From assembly GCF_026262625.1 (NCBI RefSeq), contig NZ_SHNN01000001.1:1240001-1304000 (forward strand): DNA of 64,000 nt, in the 5' to 3' direction. This DNA is from Candidatus Litorirhabdus singularis. GTDB taxonomy: Bacteria; Pseudomonadota; Gammaproteobacteria; Pseudomonadales; Halieaceae. Below, in pieces: positions 1-8,655 of this stretch. The notes under the pieces are model-generated. The model did not search any database. It was not told where the DNA came from and saw nothing but the letters and a program-made list of their open reading frames with translations. Made by a program: the position numbers and the translations under genes. The stretch's first letter is position 1; each line of letters starts with the position of its first letter.

Positions 1-334
1 CGATTTCGGTCTGGTAAAAACCGTCCCAGTAAATGCCGATGCCGGGGTCGGAGCCCACCGCAAGATTGGGTCTGCCGACGCCCCGCAGGCTTACCCTGTA
101 GCTGGTTACCGACAGCGAGGGAGTGCGGCCAACCAGATCCCAAGCGTTGTCTATGCCGAGCAAGTCGCGGGTGTTGGAATCAAAAGCACTGACAGCCGCC
201 GGCGTTTCCAGCAAATTGGTTTCACGTTTGTTGGCGGTGACAATGACTTCTTCGAGGGCCGTAATAGATTGCGCGTATAGCGGTATAGATGCGGCCGTGG
301 TGATCGCCAGCACGGCGAGGGGGAGCTGCTTCAT
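1..334 (-). CDS. TonB-dependent receptor, N-terminal part (cut by window edge)
   Basis: This is the first 111 codons of an outer-membrane TonB-dependent receptor; the rest lies beyond base 1. Residues 1-21 form a signal peptide ending ..IPLYAQ. A TonB-box-like stretch follows (EEVIVTANKRETNL), then the start of the plug domain (TPAAVSAFDSN, LRGVGRPN). The ATG at 334 has a GGAGG ribosome site 8-10 bases upstream. Plugs of this type belong to large, substrate-diverse receptor families, so the ligand cannot be predicted. It has no close operon partner in the window. Confidence 0.85.
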   Translation of the reverse strand, partial: MKQLPLAVLAITTAASIPLYAQSITALEEVIVTANKRETNLLETPAAVSAFDSNTRDLLGIDNAWDLVGRTPSLSVTSYRVSLRGVGRPNLAVGSDPGIGIYWDGFYQTEI

Positions 335-479
335 AGGGGAGTTGCCTCCGGTCAGTTTAGTTATTGTTATAATTTCTTGTTACTGAATATGGCGCTATCT
401 GGGCTAAACCGCAACCACTTATTGGTAGGCAGGTATTTCCGGCGCTGGATTTGCGAACCCCTGACTGTAGCGAAGTAAC

Positions 480-1106
480 TCAGTACAGCTCGTCGCGATA
501 GTTGTCTTCCAATGCGGTCTCGATATCGGAGTAGGCGCTTTCGTCAGCATCAAACTGTTTTACCATAGCGCTCACCATCGGAGATTTTGTGCTCGCCTCC
601 TGCCAGTGCTCCGGCTGCCACAGTTTGCTGCGGATCATGGCTTTACCGCAGTGAAAGAAGCACTCACTGACGTCGATAGTGGTGCACAGTGTGGCCGGCT
701 TGCCTTGGGCTGCCAGTTGTTCCAGCAGCGCCGGATCGTTACTCAATGTGGCAGTACCTTTAACTCGCAGAGTCTCCCTGAGATGCGGGACGACGAAAAT
801 CATTCCGATATGATGATTGTTGAGAATATTGCGAAAACCATAGGTCAGTTTATTGCCGGGGCGGTCTGGCAGCAGCAGTTTACCGGTGTCGGTAGCCTTC
901 ACGAACCCTGGTGAATCTCCCTTGGGCGAAACGTCCATGCGTCCGGCGCTGTCCAGGGTCGACAGAAATATCAAAGGCGAGCGCTGAATGAATTCCAGCA
1001 TGGCTTCATCGAGGGAGTTGCGAACTTTCTGGGCAATGAATTCCAGCGGCGTGCCAAGAGTGTCTTCCAGTTGCTGGACACTGGTTATCTGATAGTTGTC
1101 AGCCAT
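480..1106 (-). CDS. MSMEG_1061-type pyridoxamine-phosphate-oxidase-fold flavoprotein
   Basis: 208 residues of the split-barrel PNPOx fold, which binds FMN or F420-like flavins. The motifs fit the MSMEG_1061 branch: DVSPKGDSPGF near residue 60, LPDRPGNKL near 79, ETLRVKG near 111, and the Cys/His patch CFFHCGKAMIRSKLW near 150. The ATG at 1106 has an AGGAG site just upstream. Family members are mostly uncharacterised oxidoreductases of small molecules; a specific reaction is not inferable. The gene appears monocistronic and divergent from the exporter that follows. Confidence 0.85.
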   Translation of the reverse strand: MADNYQITSVQQLEDTLGTPLEFIAQKVRNSLDEAMLEFIQRSPLIFLSTLDSAGRMDVSPKGDSPGFVKATDTGKLLLPDRPGNKLTYGFRNILNNHHIGMIFVVPHLRETLRVKGTATLSNDPALLEQLAAQGKPATLCTTIDVSECFFHCGKAMIRSKLWQPEHWQEASTKSPMVSAMVKQFDADESAYSDIETALEDNYRDELY

Positions 1107-1211
1107 AATCGTTCTCCTTGTGGTTATGGTTATAGCACGGATCTGTCACGCGAACGCGGCGCACTCACATAACCCTTGTGTTTACAGTCAGCAAACGCTG
1201 CAATAGCGGCC

Positions 1212-1955
1212 ATGCTAACTGATCCTCTATTTTACCTCACCGCTATTCCGGCGGTGCTGCTCTATGGGATAGCCAAAGGCGGCTTTGCCGGTCCAGCGGC
1301 CGTGATGGCGGTACCTATCATGGCACTGTTCATGTCGCCGACGCAGGCTGCCGCCATCTTGTTGCCGATTCTGGTGGTGATGGATGCTCAGGTCGTGCGC
1401 ACCTACTGGGGGCACTTTGACCGCCGGGCGCTGCGTATCTTGTTGCCCGGTGCCATGGTGGGTATTGCGCTGGGATACTTGAGCGTGGGCTATATGAATG
1501 ACGACCATATACGGGTGGTGATTGGGGTGCTTGCCACGGCCTTTGGTCTGCAGACCCTGTTTGGCCTGCGCGCTCTGAGCGGCTCTGAACACAACCCGGT
1601 GACCGGCTCGTTATTCGGCACCCTGGCCGGATTTACCAGCTTTAGCATCCACGCTGGTGGTCCACCAGTAGCTATGTATTTATTGCCCAAAGGTTTGTCG
1701 CCGCTGCTGTTTGCCGGTACGTCGGGTATGTTTTTTGCCGTGGTAAACGTCGTTAAGTTGTTCCCTTACTATGCGCTGGACCAGTTGCAGCTGGGTAATC
1801 TGACTCTGTCGCTGGTGCTGATGCCGCTGGCTCCGCTGGGCGTGGCCATGGGGCATTTTCTGGTGCAACGCACAGACCCGACGCTGTATTACCGGATTAT
1901 CAGTTTTTTATTGGTCTTGGTCGGACTGCGCCTACTGACCCAGGGACTAGGCTAG
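1212..1955 (+). CDS. TauE/SafE family sulfite or organosulfur exporter
   Basis: About 247 residues of a polytopic inner-membrane protein of the TauE/SafE (DUF81) family. These carry sulfite, sulfoacetate or other organic anions out of the cell. The N-terminal repeat has the family pattern YGIAKGGFAGPAAVMAVP and the C-terminal half repeats it (GFTSFSIHAGGPPVAMYLLP). I start at ATG 1212, which gives MLTDPLFYL; a TTG 36 bases upstream is also in frame. Its stop overlaps the stop of the convergent DUF805 gene in a shared CTAG. The substrate is unknown. Confidence 0.85.
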   Translation: MLTDPLFYLTAIPAVLLYGIAKGGFAGPAAVMAVPIMALFMSPTQAAAILLPILVVMDAQVVRTYWGHFDRRALRILLPGAMVGIALGYLSVGYMNDDHIRVVIGVLATAFGLQTLFGLRALSGSEHNPVTGSLFGTLAGFTSFSIHAGGPPVAMYLLPKGLSPLLFAGTSGMFFAVVNVVKLFPYYALDQLQLGNLTLSLVLMPLAPLGVAMGHFLVQRTDPTLYYRIISFLLVLVGLRLLTQGLG

Positions 1956-2299
1956 GCCTGCTTCAGATCTGGCCCGTAGTCATTGTCTCCCGGTTCGCCG
2001 TCCAGGCAATGGAACACAAGCAATACCAAAGTCCCCAGAATTGGTAGCAGGCTGATCAGTAACCACCAACCGCTGCGGCCAATATCGTGCAGGCGTCTGA
2101 CAGATACCGCGACCGATGGTATGAGTACGGCCAGACTGTAGAGGAAACCTATTGAGCCCTGAGTCCCAATGGCGCTTTCCAGCAAGCTGATGCCAATGAT
2201 GACGAACACGTTAATGAGTACGAACATCCAGTACTCGGTGCGGTGCGCACGGCCTTCAAAAACTGCATAGTTTTCCAGAACGCGAATATACCATTCCAT
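1952..2299 (-). CDS. DUF805 membrane protein
   Basis: A 115-residue membrane protein of the DUF805 family. It opens with the conserved WYIRVLENYAVFEGRAHRTEYW pattern (a cytosolic aromatic patch). Transmembrane helices follow near residues 27-43, 52-66 and 78-97, and the end is the acidic DGEPGDNDYGPD tail typical of the family. The function is not known. The ATG is at 2299. Confidence 0.85.
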   Translation of the reverse strand: MEWYIRVLENYAVFEGRAHRTEYWMFVLINVFVIIGISLLESAIGTQGSIGFLYSLAVLIPSVAVSVRRLHDIGRSGWWLLISLLPILGTLVLLVFHCLDGEPGDNDYGPDLKQA

Positions 2300-2503
2300 G
2301 ACTTTTCTCCACCGGTTGTCGGGTTCCAGTGTAACCGCGCTTGCCTAAATAAAAAATGCGGTCGATACTAAATAACACGGTGCTGCTATGGATAGGGGCG
2401 CGGCCGATAATATCGCCTATAGGGTGCTATATTTGGCCTCTGACGAGTCCCGTTACACCCACGGGGCAGAAATGGTAAGTGATAACGCATTTACGGCGGG
2501 CTA

Positions 2504-2917
2504 ATGGCTACATTACTAGCAAAAATACAGATACATCCGGGTAAAGAAGCAGAGTTTGAGGATGTCATGGCGTTCATGTATCGCCAGACTCACGACACCG
2601 AAACTGGTGTCATGCGCTATGAATACTGGCGCGGACACGAGCCGGGCTTTTACTACTGTTTACTGTCCTTTGTGGACAATTTGACCTTTTGGCGGCATCA
2701 GGCCAGTGATCACCATGAAGGTGAAATGCAGCGCTTTGCAGCCTGTATTGCAGCGCTCGATCTTGAGTTGGTGGACCCGGTTAGCGAGTCTTCACCACTG
2801 CCCGCGGCAGCTGAGCAGGACGTGCCAGCTGATGAGCCTGAAGCCGTGCGGGAGCAGCAGGCGCTGTATCCGCTAAGCCTTGAGCAATGGTGGTTGTTGC
2901 TGCGCGGCAAGGCTTAG
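2504..2917 (+). CDS. Antibiotic biosynthesis monooxygenase (ABM) domain protein
   Basis: 137 residues. The first ~90 residues form a dimeric ferredoxin-like ABM domain: MATLLAKIQIHPGKEAEFEDV, RYEYWRGHEPGFYYCLLSF, and H/E-rich DHHEGEMQRF near residue 70. Such domains act as small quinol monooxygenases or heme/quinone-modifying enzymes. The acidic tail from residue 95 (SESSPLPAAAEQDVPADEPEAV) looks like a flexible linker before a short hydrophobic end. It is longer than a bare ABM domain (about 95-100 residues). The substrate is unknown. Confidence 0.75.
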   Translation: MATLLAKIQIHPGKEAEFEDVMAFMYRQTHDTETGVMRYEYWRGHEPGFYYCLLSFVDNLTFWRHQASDHHEGEMQRFAACIAALDLELVDPVSESSPLPAAAEQDVPADEPEAVREQQALYPLSLEQWWLLLRGKA

Positions 2918-2919
2918 GC

Positions 2920-3333
2920 TTACCGGTCGGGTGCCGTCCAATCTGGCGGCACTTCAGCATTTAGCGTGCCTTCACCTGGTGTGACAAACAACATGCTGGT
3001 TGCACTGTGCGGACGGGCAGTGTGCCAGGCACCCTTGGGCACGACCACATACTCTCCCGGTGTATTAATGCGCACAACGCGTTCAACGCCTGCCTGCCAT
3101 AACACCATATCGGTGTCCCCGGCGAGCAGATAGACGAATTCGTCACCGTTGGGGTGCATCTCCCAGGTCGGCCACGGCTGGTCGAAACTGAACTCAGAGA
3201 TCAACGACTGGTGCGTGAATTGCCCCAGTTCCTGGTAAAAAGTTGGGCTGTCTGGTTTGGTTGTGCCAGAGCCATCAGCGCCCATGATGTAGCGCACCTG
3301 ATTAAGACTGTGGGGACCGGGTTGTGGCGACAT
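2920..3333 (-). CDS. Cupin domain protein
   Basis: About 137 residues, a single conserved beta-barrel cupin. The metal-binding pattern is visible: WEMHPNGDEFVYLLAGD (His and Glu) and, downstream, GEYVVVPKGAWHTARP (His). ATG 3333 has AGGG nine bases upstream and is preferred over a TTG at 3363. Proteins like this bind a divalent metal and are often small dioxygenases or ligand sensors; nothing nearby fixes its role. It converges on the ABM gene, whose stop is 2 bases away. Confidence 0.75.
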   Translation of the reverse strand: MSPQPGPHSLNQVRYIMGADGSGTTKPDSPTFYQELGQFTHQSLISEFSFDQPWPTWEMHPNGDEFVYLLAGDTDMVLWQAGVERVVRINTPGEYVVVPKGAWHTARPHSATSMLFVTPGEGTLNAEVPPDWTAPDR

Positions 3334-3377
3334 GGCTGTGTCCCTGCTTGAGTATTCTTTCAAGCATAGGTGGCGAT

Positions 3378-3394
3378 GACTGGCTGCGCCAGTC
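3378..3394 (-). terminator. GC-rich hairpin without T-tract
   Basis: A perfect 7-bp inverted repeat GACTGGC / GCCAGTC with a 3-base loop lies downstream of the DUF2845 gene and upstream of the cupin gene on the minus strand. It may act as a terminator or RNA-stabilising hairpin. No T-run follows, so the terminator assignment is weak. Confidence 0.35.
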
Positions 3395-3445
3395 GCTGCT
3401 TCGATAAGGCGGCCAAGAGCTGTGTTAAGGCCCCCTTGTGTTCTG

Positions 3446-3706
3446 CTAGCGCTCGCTACGAATGGTTTCCAACTGACCAGCGCCGTTGAAACGTAACTGG
3501 ACAGCTTTTTTACCTATCTGGTAAACCCAGGTGTGGCCCATACGACTGGCAGGCTCTCCGCACTTTTTTAGTACCTCATACTTGGTGGCACCAGAGCGCT
3601 CGCCATCCTGAATCAGGTAGTTGCCGCAGCGAATGGTCTCGGCGCTGGCACCATGAGACAGCAGCAAGCCGCTTGCCAGTGCAAAACTTAATAGTCGCTT
3701 CGTCAT
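3446..3706 (-). CDS. DUF2845 periplasmic small protein
   Basis: 86 residues. A signal peptide (MTKRLLSFALASGLLLSHGASA) is followed by the DUF2845 core: RCGNYLIQDGERSGATKYEVLKKCGEP, a central aromatic strand WVYQIG, and a final strand LRFNGAGQLETIRSER. The two cysteines (RCG and KCG) could form a disulfide in the periplasm. The start codon overlaps the stop of the upstream gene (TAATG), so the two are translationally coupled. The function of the family is not established. Confidence 0.8.
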   Translation of the reverse strand: MTKRLLSFALASGLLLSHGASAETIRCGNYLIQDGERSGATKYEVLKKCGEPASRMGHTWVYQIGKKAVQLRFNGAGQLETIRSER

Positions 3707-4236
3707 TACTTGCCTCCCAGGGTGTACTTGAGATCCAGTAGCAGCGCGATGCCGGAATCTACGCCAATAACACTACCATTGCTGATACCGTCAAGCATAT
3801 GCCGCAGCGGTGAGCGCATGATGAGAGGGCTGGAACCTTTGATGCCTTTCAGGCGACCGGTGCCAGCAGTGAGTCTGAATTCGCCGCGACAAGCGCCGAT
3901 TACGCCATTGCAGTCAAATTCAGCAAAGGCAGAGTCGTCGGCCGATTGAATGATCATGCAATTGCCGGAGCCATGGGTTGTTTCAGAACCGTCTTTGACT
4001 ACTTGCTTGAAAGAGCATTCAACGAAGGCCTCGTCGAGTGCGCCGCTGGAGCTCTCGATATACATAATGCCTTCCAGGGCTCCCTGAAACTCAATCTGGT
4101 CCGGGGTGGTGCGAAATACCCGACCCTCGGCAGACCAGGCGATAGCTGCACCGGCCTCCATTTGGTTTTCGGCGGCTAGTGCGCCGTGGCTCAGCATCAG
4201 TATGACTAAGCTGAGTCCATACAGTAGTGGCTTCAT
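3706..4236 (-). CDS. Secreted beta-rich protein of unknown function
   Basis: 176 residues with a clear signal peptide (MKPLLYGLSLVILMLSHGALA). The mature part is strand-rich. Cys residues lie in AFVECSF, GNCMII, EFDCNG and GACRGEF; four cysteines suggest two disulfides. The segment GEFRLTAGTGRLKGIKGSSP resembles barrel proteins of the allene-oxide-cyclase/dirigent type, but I cannot name a family. It is coupled to the DUF2845 gene by a TAATG overlap, so the two products probably act in the same envelope process. Confidence 0.6.
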   Translation of the reverse strand: MKPLLYGLSLVILMLSHGALAAENQMEAGAAIAWSAEGRVFRTTPDQIEFQGALEGIMYIESSSGALDEAFVECSFKQVVKDGSETTHGSGNCMIIQSADDSAFAEFDCNGVIGACRGEFRLTAGTGRLKGIKGSSPLIMRSPLRHMLDGISNGSVIGVDSGIALLLDLKYTLGGK

Positions 4237-4391
4237 AAGTTCCCTCGGTAGAATCTGCGCATCAATTATTAGCTTACGTTATAGGAGAACGGAAACAGGC
4301 GTCAAGCTGCAGAATTACCGGTTTGTGCGCGTGCTGCCAACACCTGGTAGCCTTGCCCGCGGCACTTGTTTATCTTATCAACGGGCTAATA

Positions 4392-5708
4392 CTAGAGAAG
4401 TTTGCTGACGGTTTTCGAGGCAGAAATTTCGCCTTGGTCAAAGTAGGCATCGTGATTTTGCTCGATCTTATCGAGATCGTAGAGATAGTTGACCATAATG
4501 CCGGCAGACTGCTGCTTGCCCTTGGTGCTCAGATCTGCGCCCCAGTTGAGGCGGTGCAGGCGCGCGCCGTTACCGAGGTGAAAACGCGCCACCGGGTCGG
4601 CCGCCGCGGCACCCGTCGCTTTAGCGTTAATCAGGTAGTGGGCGCACAGTTTAATCAGCGCATCACGTACTTCTGCGGTAACTACGCCGGTGATAGGTTC
4701 GCACACCTGCTGGGCCAGGTCCTCTGACACCAGCTCGGTCAAGTCGGCGCCTGTGAGCCAACGTCGAAAACCAGGTACCGGTGATAAGGTGACGAAAGTC
4801 TTCAGTCCCGGCAGCGTCTGCTGCAGCTCGGCTACTACCTGCTTGATGAGGAAGTTGCCGAAGGAGACTCCGGCCAGACCCGGGTGACAATTGCTGATCG
4901 AATAGAAAACCACCGTATCTGCAGCCTCGCTGGCTACGGGTTCGCGCTGTTGATCGAGTAACGGTGCAATGGCTTCGGGTGTGCCTTGGGTCAAGGCGAC
5001 TTCAACGAACACCAAAGGATCATCTGGCAAGGCTGGATGAAAAAAGGCAAAGCAGGAGCGATCACTGTGCAGACGGCTGCGCAGGTCGTCCCAGCCGCTG
5101 ATAGCGTGTACCGCCTCATAGTTAATAATGCGCTCCAGCACCAGTGCCGGAGAGTTCCAGTCGATTCTGCGGAGTTCCAGAAAACCCTGATTAAACCAGG
5201 AGATAAACAGGTGCTTGAGATCCGCGTCCACCGCACGCAACGAGGGGTCTTCGCGCAGTTTACCCAGCAGTTGTCCGCGTAGACGGACCAGCAGACTGGT
5301 GCCGCCTGGCGCCATATTAAGACGGCGAAACAGCTTTTCACGGGGTGCCTCTGCTGCCCGCTTTAGTGTCGCCAAGGTATCGAAATCGGGTGCTTCGCTA
5401 TAGCTTTTCGCGCTGGCGAGAATGTGCTCTGGCACCACGTCAAAGTCCAGCGCCAGAGATTGGAAAAAGTCATCCATATCCGCCTGGGCGAGTGTTTCGA
5501 GGCGCTCGCAGATTTCGCTGGCCAAGGCCAGGCCTGAGGCTTCTCCGCGGTGCTCCAGCAAGTCGTGGCACAGAGTGAGCAGTTCGCCTGAGCTGGCCTG
5601 CTGCGTCTGCCGACGCTTTGCCAGTATCCCGCGTCCGGCATCGACGACAGAGCCGATCATGCGGCCGAAATTGGCGGTGTGTTGGCTGAGTTGCTGCTGG
5701 GGCGTCAT
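4392..5708 (-). CDS. Malonyl-CoA decarboxylase
   Basis: 438 residues matching malonyl-CoA decarboxylase over the full length: a helical N-terminal oligomerisation domain (about 1-170), then a GNAT-like catalytic domain. Conserved blocks are FFHPALPDDPLVFVEVAL (near 222-239), YSISNCHPGLAGVSFGNFLIK (269-289), LSPVPGFRRWL (near 309-318) and ARFHLGNGARLHRLNW, whose His377 fits the catalytic His of characterised enzymes. It converts malonyl-CoA to acetyl-CoA plus CO2. Its position behind the catabolic operon suggests malonyl-CoA disposal or regulation of fatty acid synthesis. The C-terminus SKTVSKLL only resembles a eukaryotic peroxisome signal. Confidence 0.93.
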   Translation of the reverse strand: MTPQQQLSQHTANFGRMIGSVVDAGRGILAKRRQTQQASSGELLTLCHDLLEHRGEASGLALASEICERLETLAQADMDDFFQSLALDFDVVPEHILASAKSYSEAPDFDTLATLKRAAEAPREKLFRRLNMAPGGTSLLVRLRGQLLGKLREDPSLRAVDADLKHLFISWFNQGFLELRRIDWNSPALVLERIINYEAVHAISGWDDLRSRLHSDRSCFAFFHPALPDDPLVFVEVALTQGTPEAIAPLLDQQREPVASEAADTVVFYSISNCHPGLAGVSFGNFLIKQVVAELQQTLPGLKTFVTLSPVPGFRRWLTGADLTELVSEDLAQQVCEPITGVVTAEVRDALIKLCAHYLINAKATGAAAADPVARFHLGNGARLHRLNWGADLSTKGKQQSAGIMVNYLYDLDKIEQNHDAYFDQGEISASKTVSKLL

Positions 5709-5894
5709 GCGGCGTGCTCGTGATTATTGATGGCTTACTATATCGGCAAAGGCCGTTTGGGTCCCACTATGCGCGTCCGGAATTAGAACTGTATCGCAAA
5801 AATTCGATAGCTTGCTGCGGATACACGTCGCAGCGGCCACTGCGGGGGTGTCAGAGACATCACAGGCAAAGTCTTTTTGGCTCAGCGGTGCTGT

Positions 5895-6743
5895 TCAGTC
5901 GTCATTGGCGGATGTTTGCGGGTCCAGTTGATAGGACTCAAAGGCCTGCGCAAAATCCGGGTGCCAGCGCGAGAGCGGTGGCCGGTTGTGAATCAGATCG
6001 CCCACCGCCCAGGCCATACGCTTGTTGTCTGCGGCACGATCGACATCATTGTCGGGGCACAGGATGTAAAAGTCGCCTGCGTTGACGCCTTGCAGTAAAA
6101 AATCGACTACCTGAGCCGGCGACCAGGCCGCCGGTGGTTGCTCCGGCATAAAGCTGGCAATCATGCCGGTATAAGTGAAACCTGGCACTAACAGGTGCGC
6201 ACTGATCTGGCAGTCCGCGGTATTGCGCAGTTCGTGCTGCAAGGCTTCAGTAAACGTTTTGATGCCGGCCTTGCTGACATTGTAGGCAGGGTTGCCCGGT
6301 GGACAGGTGATGCCTTGTTTGGAGCCGGTGTTGATAATGACGCCGGGCGTGGCTTGTGCCAGCATTGCTGCGCTAAAAGCCTGCGTGCCATTGATAACCC
6401 CCCACAGATTGACCTGCAGCACTCGCAGCCAGTTGTCGCGCTCGGTCCAGCAACCTGTGCTGGCACCCATGCCGGCATTGTTCATAAGTACGTCGACCTG
6501 ACCGAACGCAGCGTATGCGCTGTCGCGCAGAGCTTCTACCTGTGCGATATCACTCACATCTGTTGCCACAGCGAGCGCACCGGGGATGGTCGCAGTCGCT
6601 GCCTCGAGCTTTGCCAGGTTGATATCCGCCATGCAAACGCGCATGCCCATACCCGCGTACTTTTTTGCCGCCGCTAAGCCGATGCCGTCGGCGGCGCCAG
6701 TGATAACCGCGACGTTGTTCTCTGCGAAAGCAGGGTGCTCCAT
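5895..6743 (-). CDS. SDR family NAD(P)-dependent oxidoreductase
   Basis: 282-residue classical short-chain dehydrogenase. The cofactor loop is TGAADGIG (15-22), and Asp40 at the end of beta-2 favours NAD(H). NNAGMG (88-93) is present, and the catalytic residues are Ser141, Tyr154 and Lys158 (YNVSK). The C-terminal lid contains an EQPPAAWSPAQVVDFLLQGV stretch. It is the last gene of the minus-strand catabolic set 10975-5895, 52 bases behind the previous SDR. The substrate is an alcohol or ketone intermediate that I cannot identify. Confidence 0.88.
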   Translation of the reverse strand: MEHPAFAENNVAVITGAADGIGLAAAKKYAGMGMRVCMADINLAKLEAATATIPGALAVATDVSDIAQVEALRDSAYAAFGQVDVLMNNAGMGASTGCWTERDNWLRVLQVNLWGVINGTQAFSAAMLAQATPGVIINTGSKQGITCPPGNPAYNVSKAGIKTFTEALQHELRNTADCQISAHLLVPGFTYTGMIASFMPEQPPAAWSPAQVVDFLLQGVNAGDFYILCPDNDVDRAADNKRMAWAVGDLIHNRPPLSRWHPDFAQAFESYQLDPQTSANDD

Positions 6744-6795
6744 GGTCTATATCCTCGTGGTGTCATTGGGGTATTGGATAGCGAGGCAGACGCGG

Positions 6796-7533
6796 CTACG
6801 GGCGCATAAACTGACCACCGTCTACGTTGAGAATATGTCCGGTTATCCAGCTGGCTTGCTCTGAGAGCAAGAACAGCGCTGCGTTGGCCATATCTTCCGG
6901 CTGTCCGAGTCGTTTAATAGGCATGCTCTTGAGCATTTCCTGGGCGTAATCACCGGCGTTGCGCTCCAGCGCGGGGGTATCGGTGGGGCCAGGGGCGATG
7001 GCGTTGATGCGAATTTTGCGCCACCCCAGTTCATTGGCGAGGGACTGGGTGATACCGTTCATGGTGAGCTTGGCAACTCCATAGAAACCAGTGCTCATCC
7101 AGGCCGCAGTTGAAGACTGATTGACGATGGCGCCGCCGCCCCCCGCGGTCATGTGTTCAACCACCGCCCGTGTCATAATCAGGCAGCCGTGAGCGTTGAC
7201 GCGCATGAATTTTTCCAGGTAATCGAGGTCGACATTGAGGTAACCCTCAATCAGCATGTTGCCAAAGATTGCGGCATTGTTGATGAGGTAGTCAATGCGG
7301 CCAAACTTCGCCATGCAAGCTTCCGCGCAGGCATTGGCTGAGGCCTCGTCGGCGACGTCGGTTTGCACAAATAACGCCTGTTCACCAATCTCGTCTGCCA
7401 CCCGCTGCCCGCCCGTCGCGTCAAGCTCTGCGATCACCACGTTCATGCCTTCCTCTGCGCAGCGCTTGGCATAGCCTTCGCCGATGCCGCCGCCAGCGCC
7501 CGTTACAATAACCGTCTTGCCGGTAAAATCCAT
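6796..7533 (-). CDS. SDR family oxidoreductase
   Basis: 245 residues, classical SDR with TGAGGGIG (11-18), an acidic ELD at 36-38 after beta-2 (NAD preference), NNAAIF at 85-90, SS at 140-141, Tyr151 and Lys155 (YGVAK). The C-terminus ITGHILNVDGGQFMRP is the usual SDR ending. It starts 3 bases from the stop of the ferredoxin gene, so it is in the same transcript. Three SDRs in one operon suggests successive oxidations of a polycyclic or branched substrate. Confidence 0.9.
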   Translation of the reverse strand: MDFTGKTVIVTGAGGGIGEGYAKRCAEEGMNVVIAELDATGGQRVADEIGEQALFVQTDVADEASANACAEACMAKFGRIDYLINNAAIFGNMLIEGYLNVDLDYLEKFMRVNAHGCLIMTRAVVEHMTAGGGGAIVNQSSTAAWMSTGFYGVAKLTMNGITQSLANELGWRKIRINAIAPGPTDTPALERNAGDYAQEMLKSMPIKRLGQPEDMANAALFLLSEQASWITGHILNVDGGQFMRP

Positions 7534-7536
7534 GTG

Positions 7537-7875
7537 CTATTCCCCCTGGGGTAAAGAGCCCTGTTCTTCGGGCAGGTGTACTTCCATGCCTTCCATTTCC
7601 CAGCTCACCATTACCTGGCAGCCGAGACGGGAGGTGTCTTTTCTAAATTTTGCGGTATCCAGCATTGCCAGTTCGTTGGGCTGGGGCGGGTGTGTTTTGT
7701 CCTTCCAGTCCCCCTCGATATAACAATGGCAGGTGGCGCAGGAGCAAACGCCGCCGCACATGCCTTCGACGCCGGGCACCAGATTCATGGTGGCGCCTTC
7801 CATCAGCGTAGTCTGTTCATCCAACTCGACTTCATGGCGGGTGCCATCGGCTTCGACGTAAATGATATTGGGCAT
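7537..7875 (-). CDS. Adrenodoxin-type [2Fe-2S] ferredoxin
   Basis: 112 residues. The cluster ligands are Cys40, Cys46, Cys49 and Cys86, in the C-x5-C-x2-C-x36-C spacing of adrenodoxin/putidaredoxin ferredoxins (MCGGVCSCATCH and later LGCQVMV). These proteins carry electrons from an NAD(P)H ferredoxin reductase to cytochrome P450s or some Rieske oxygenases. Neither partner is encoded in this operon, so it must serve an oxygenase elsewhere. The Rieske oxygenase at 61895 is one candidate in this window. It sits between two SDR genes with gaps of 9 and 3 bases. Confidence 0.92.
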   Translation of the reverse strand: MPNIIYVEADGTRHEVELDEQTTLMEGATMNLVPGVEGMCGGVCSCATCHCYIEGDWKDKTHPPQPNELAMLDTAKFRKDTSRLGCQVMVSWEMEGMEVHLPEEQGSLPQGE

Positions 7876-7884
7876 TGGTGTTCC

Positions 7885-8655
7885 TTATAGTTTGAGTTTG
7901 GGAATAGGCTGGTTGGGTCGAACTTCAAGCAAGTCTACCGCAACACCGGCCGGGTAGCTGAGACTGTAAACCACCGCATCTGCTACATGTTCCTGCTCCA
8001 TACCAAAGTCCATGGTGGGGCCAGAGTTTTGCCAGGCGATTATCGCCTTGGTCACTCGCTCCATGTCCCAGCCGTCAGCGAAATTGGTGGCCGCGGCACC
8101 GGGTCGAATGCAGGTCACTCCGATACCGTCAGTTTGCAGTTCCAACCTCAGGTCGCGGGTGAAGCGCTCAACCGCAGCCTTGGTGGAGGCGTAGATCGAC
8201 AGGTGATAAATCTCATCATAGTGCCAGGCGCTGGCGGAAGAAATATTGATGATGCGCGGATTTTCCTCGCCTCGCAGCAGCGGTATGGCCGCCTGGCAAC
8301 ACAGGACTGTGCCGACGAAGTTGGTATTGACCTGTAATAAAAGGTCATCATGGTCGAGGTCCTCAACGTTGCCGGGCCGAGCGAGACCGGCGTTATTGAT
8401 CAAACCGTTGAAACTACCAAAGTGGCTTTTGGTGGTGTGCAGCGCCTCACGCATCTGCGCAGCGTTGGCCACATCACCGCTAATCGCCAGCACTCGATCA
8501 CTGTTGATGGCGCCGGCCGCCGCCTGCAATACGTCGTCGTTGCGTGCCAGCATCGCCACGTTGGCGCCTTGCTCCAGCAGGGCCTTAACAATGGCCAGCC
8601 CAAAGCCCTTGGAGGCGCCGGTTACCGCATAGGTTTTACCCTGCAGTGAACTCAT
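7885..8655 (-). CDS. SDR family oxidoreductase
   Basis: 256-residue classical SDR: TGASKGFG (12-19), INNAG (86-90), SS at 139-140, Tyr155 and Lys159 (YASTK). After beta-2 it has ARND rather than an acid, which suggests NADP(H), unlike the two SDRs downstream. Its ATG overlaps the stop of the aldehyde dehydrogenase gene by four bases (ATGA), giving translational coupling. It probably acts in the same pathway on an alcohol/ketone step. Confidence 0.9.
   Translation of the reverse strand: MSSLQGKTYAVTGASKGFGLAIVKALLEQGANVAMLARNDDVLQAAAGAINSDRVLAISGDVANAAQMREALHTTKSHFGSFNGLINNAGLARPGNVEDLDHDDLLLQVNTNFVGTVLCCQAAIPLLRGEENPRIINISSASAWHYDEIYHLSIYASTKAAVERFTRDLRLELQTDGIGVTCIRPGAAATNFADGWDMERVTKAIIAWQNSGPTMDFGMEQEHVADAVVYSLSYPAGVAVDLLEVRPNQPIPKLKL

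Noticed and set aside
4392-4403. C-terminal SKLL of malonyl-CoA decarboxylase as a peroxisome signal
   Set aside because: A bacterial context has no peroxisomes, and the signal needs SKL as the very last residues; here it is followed by another Leu.
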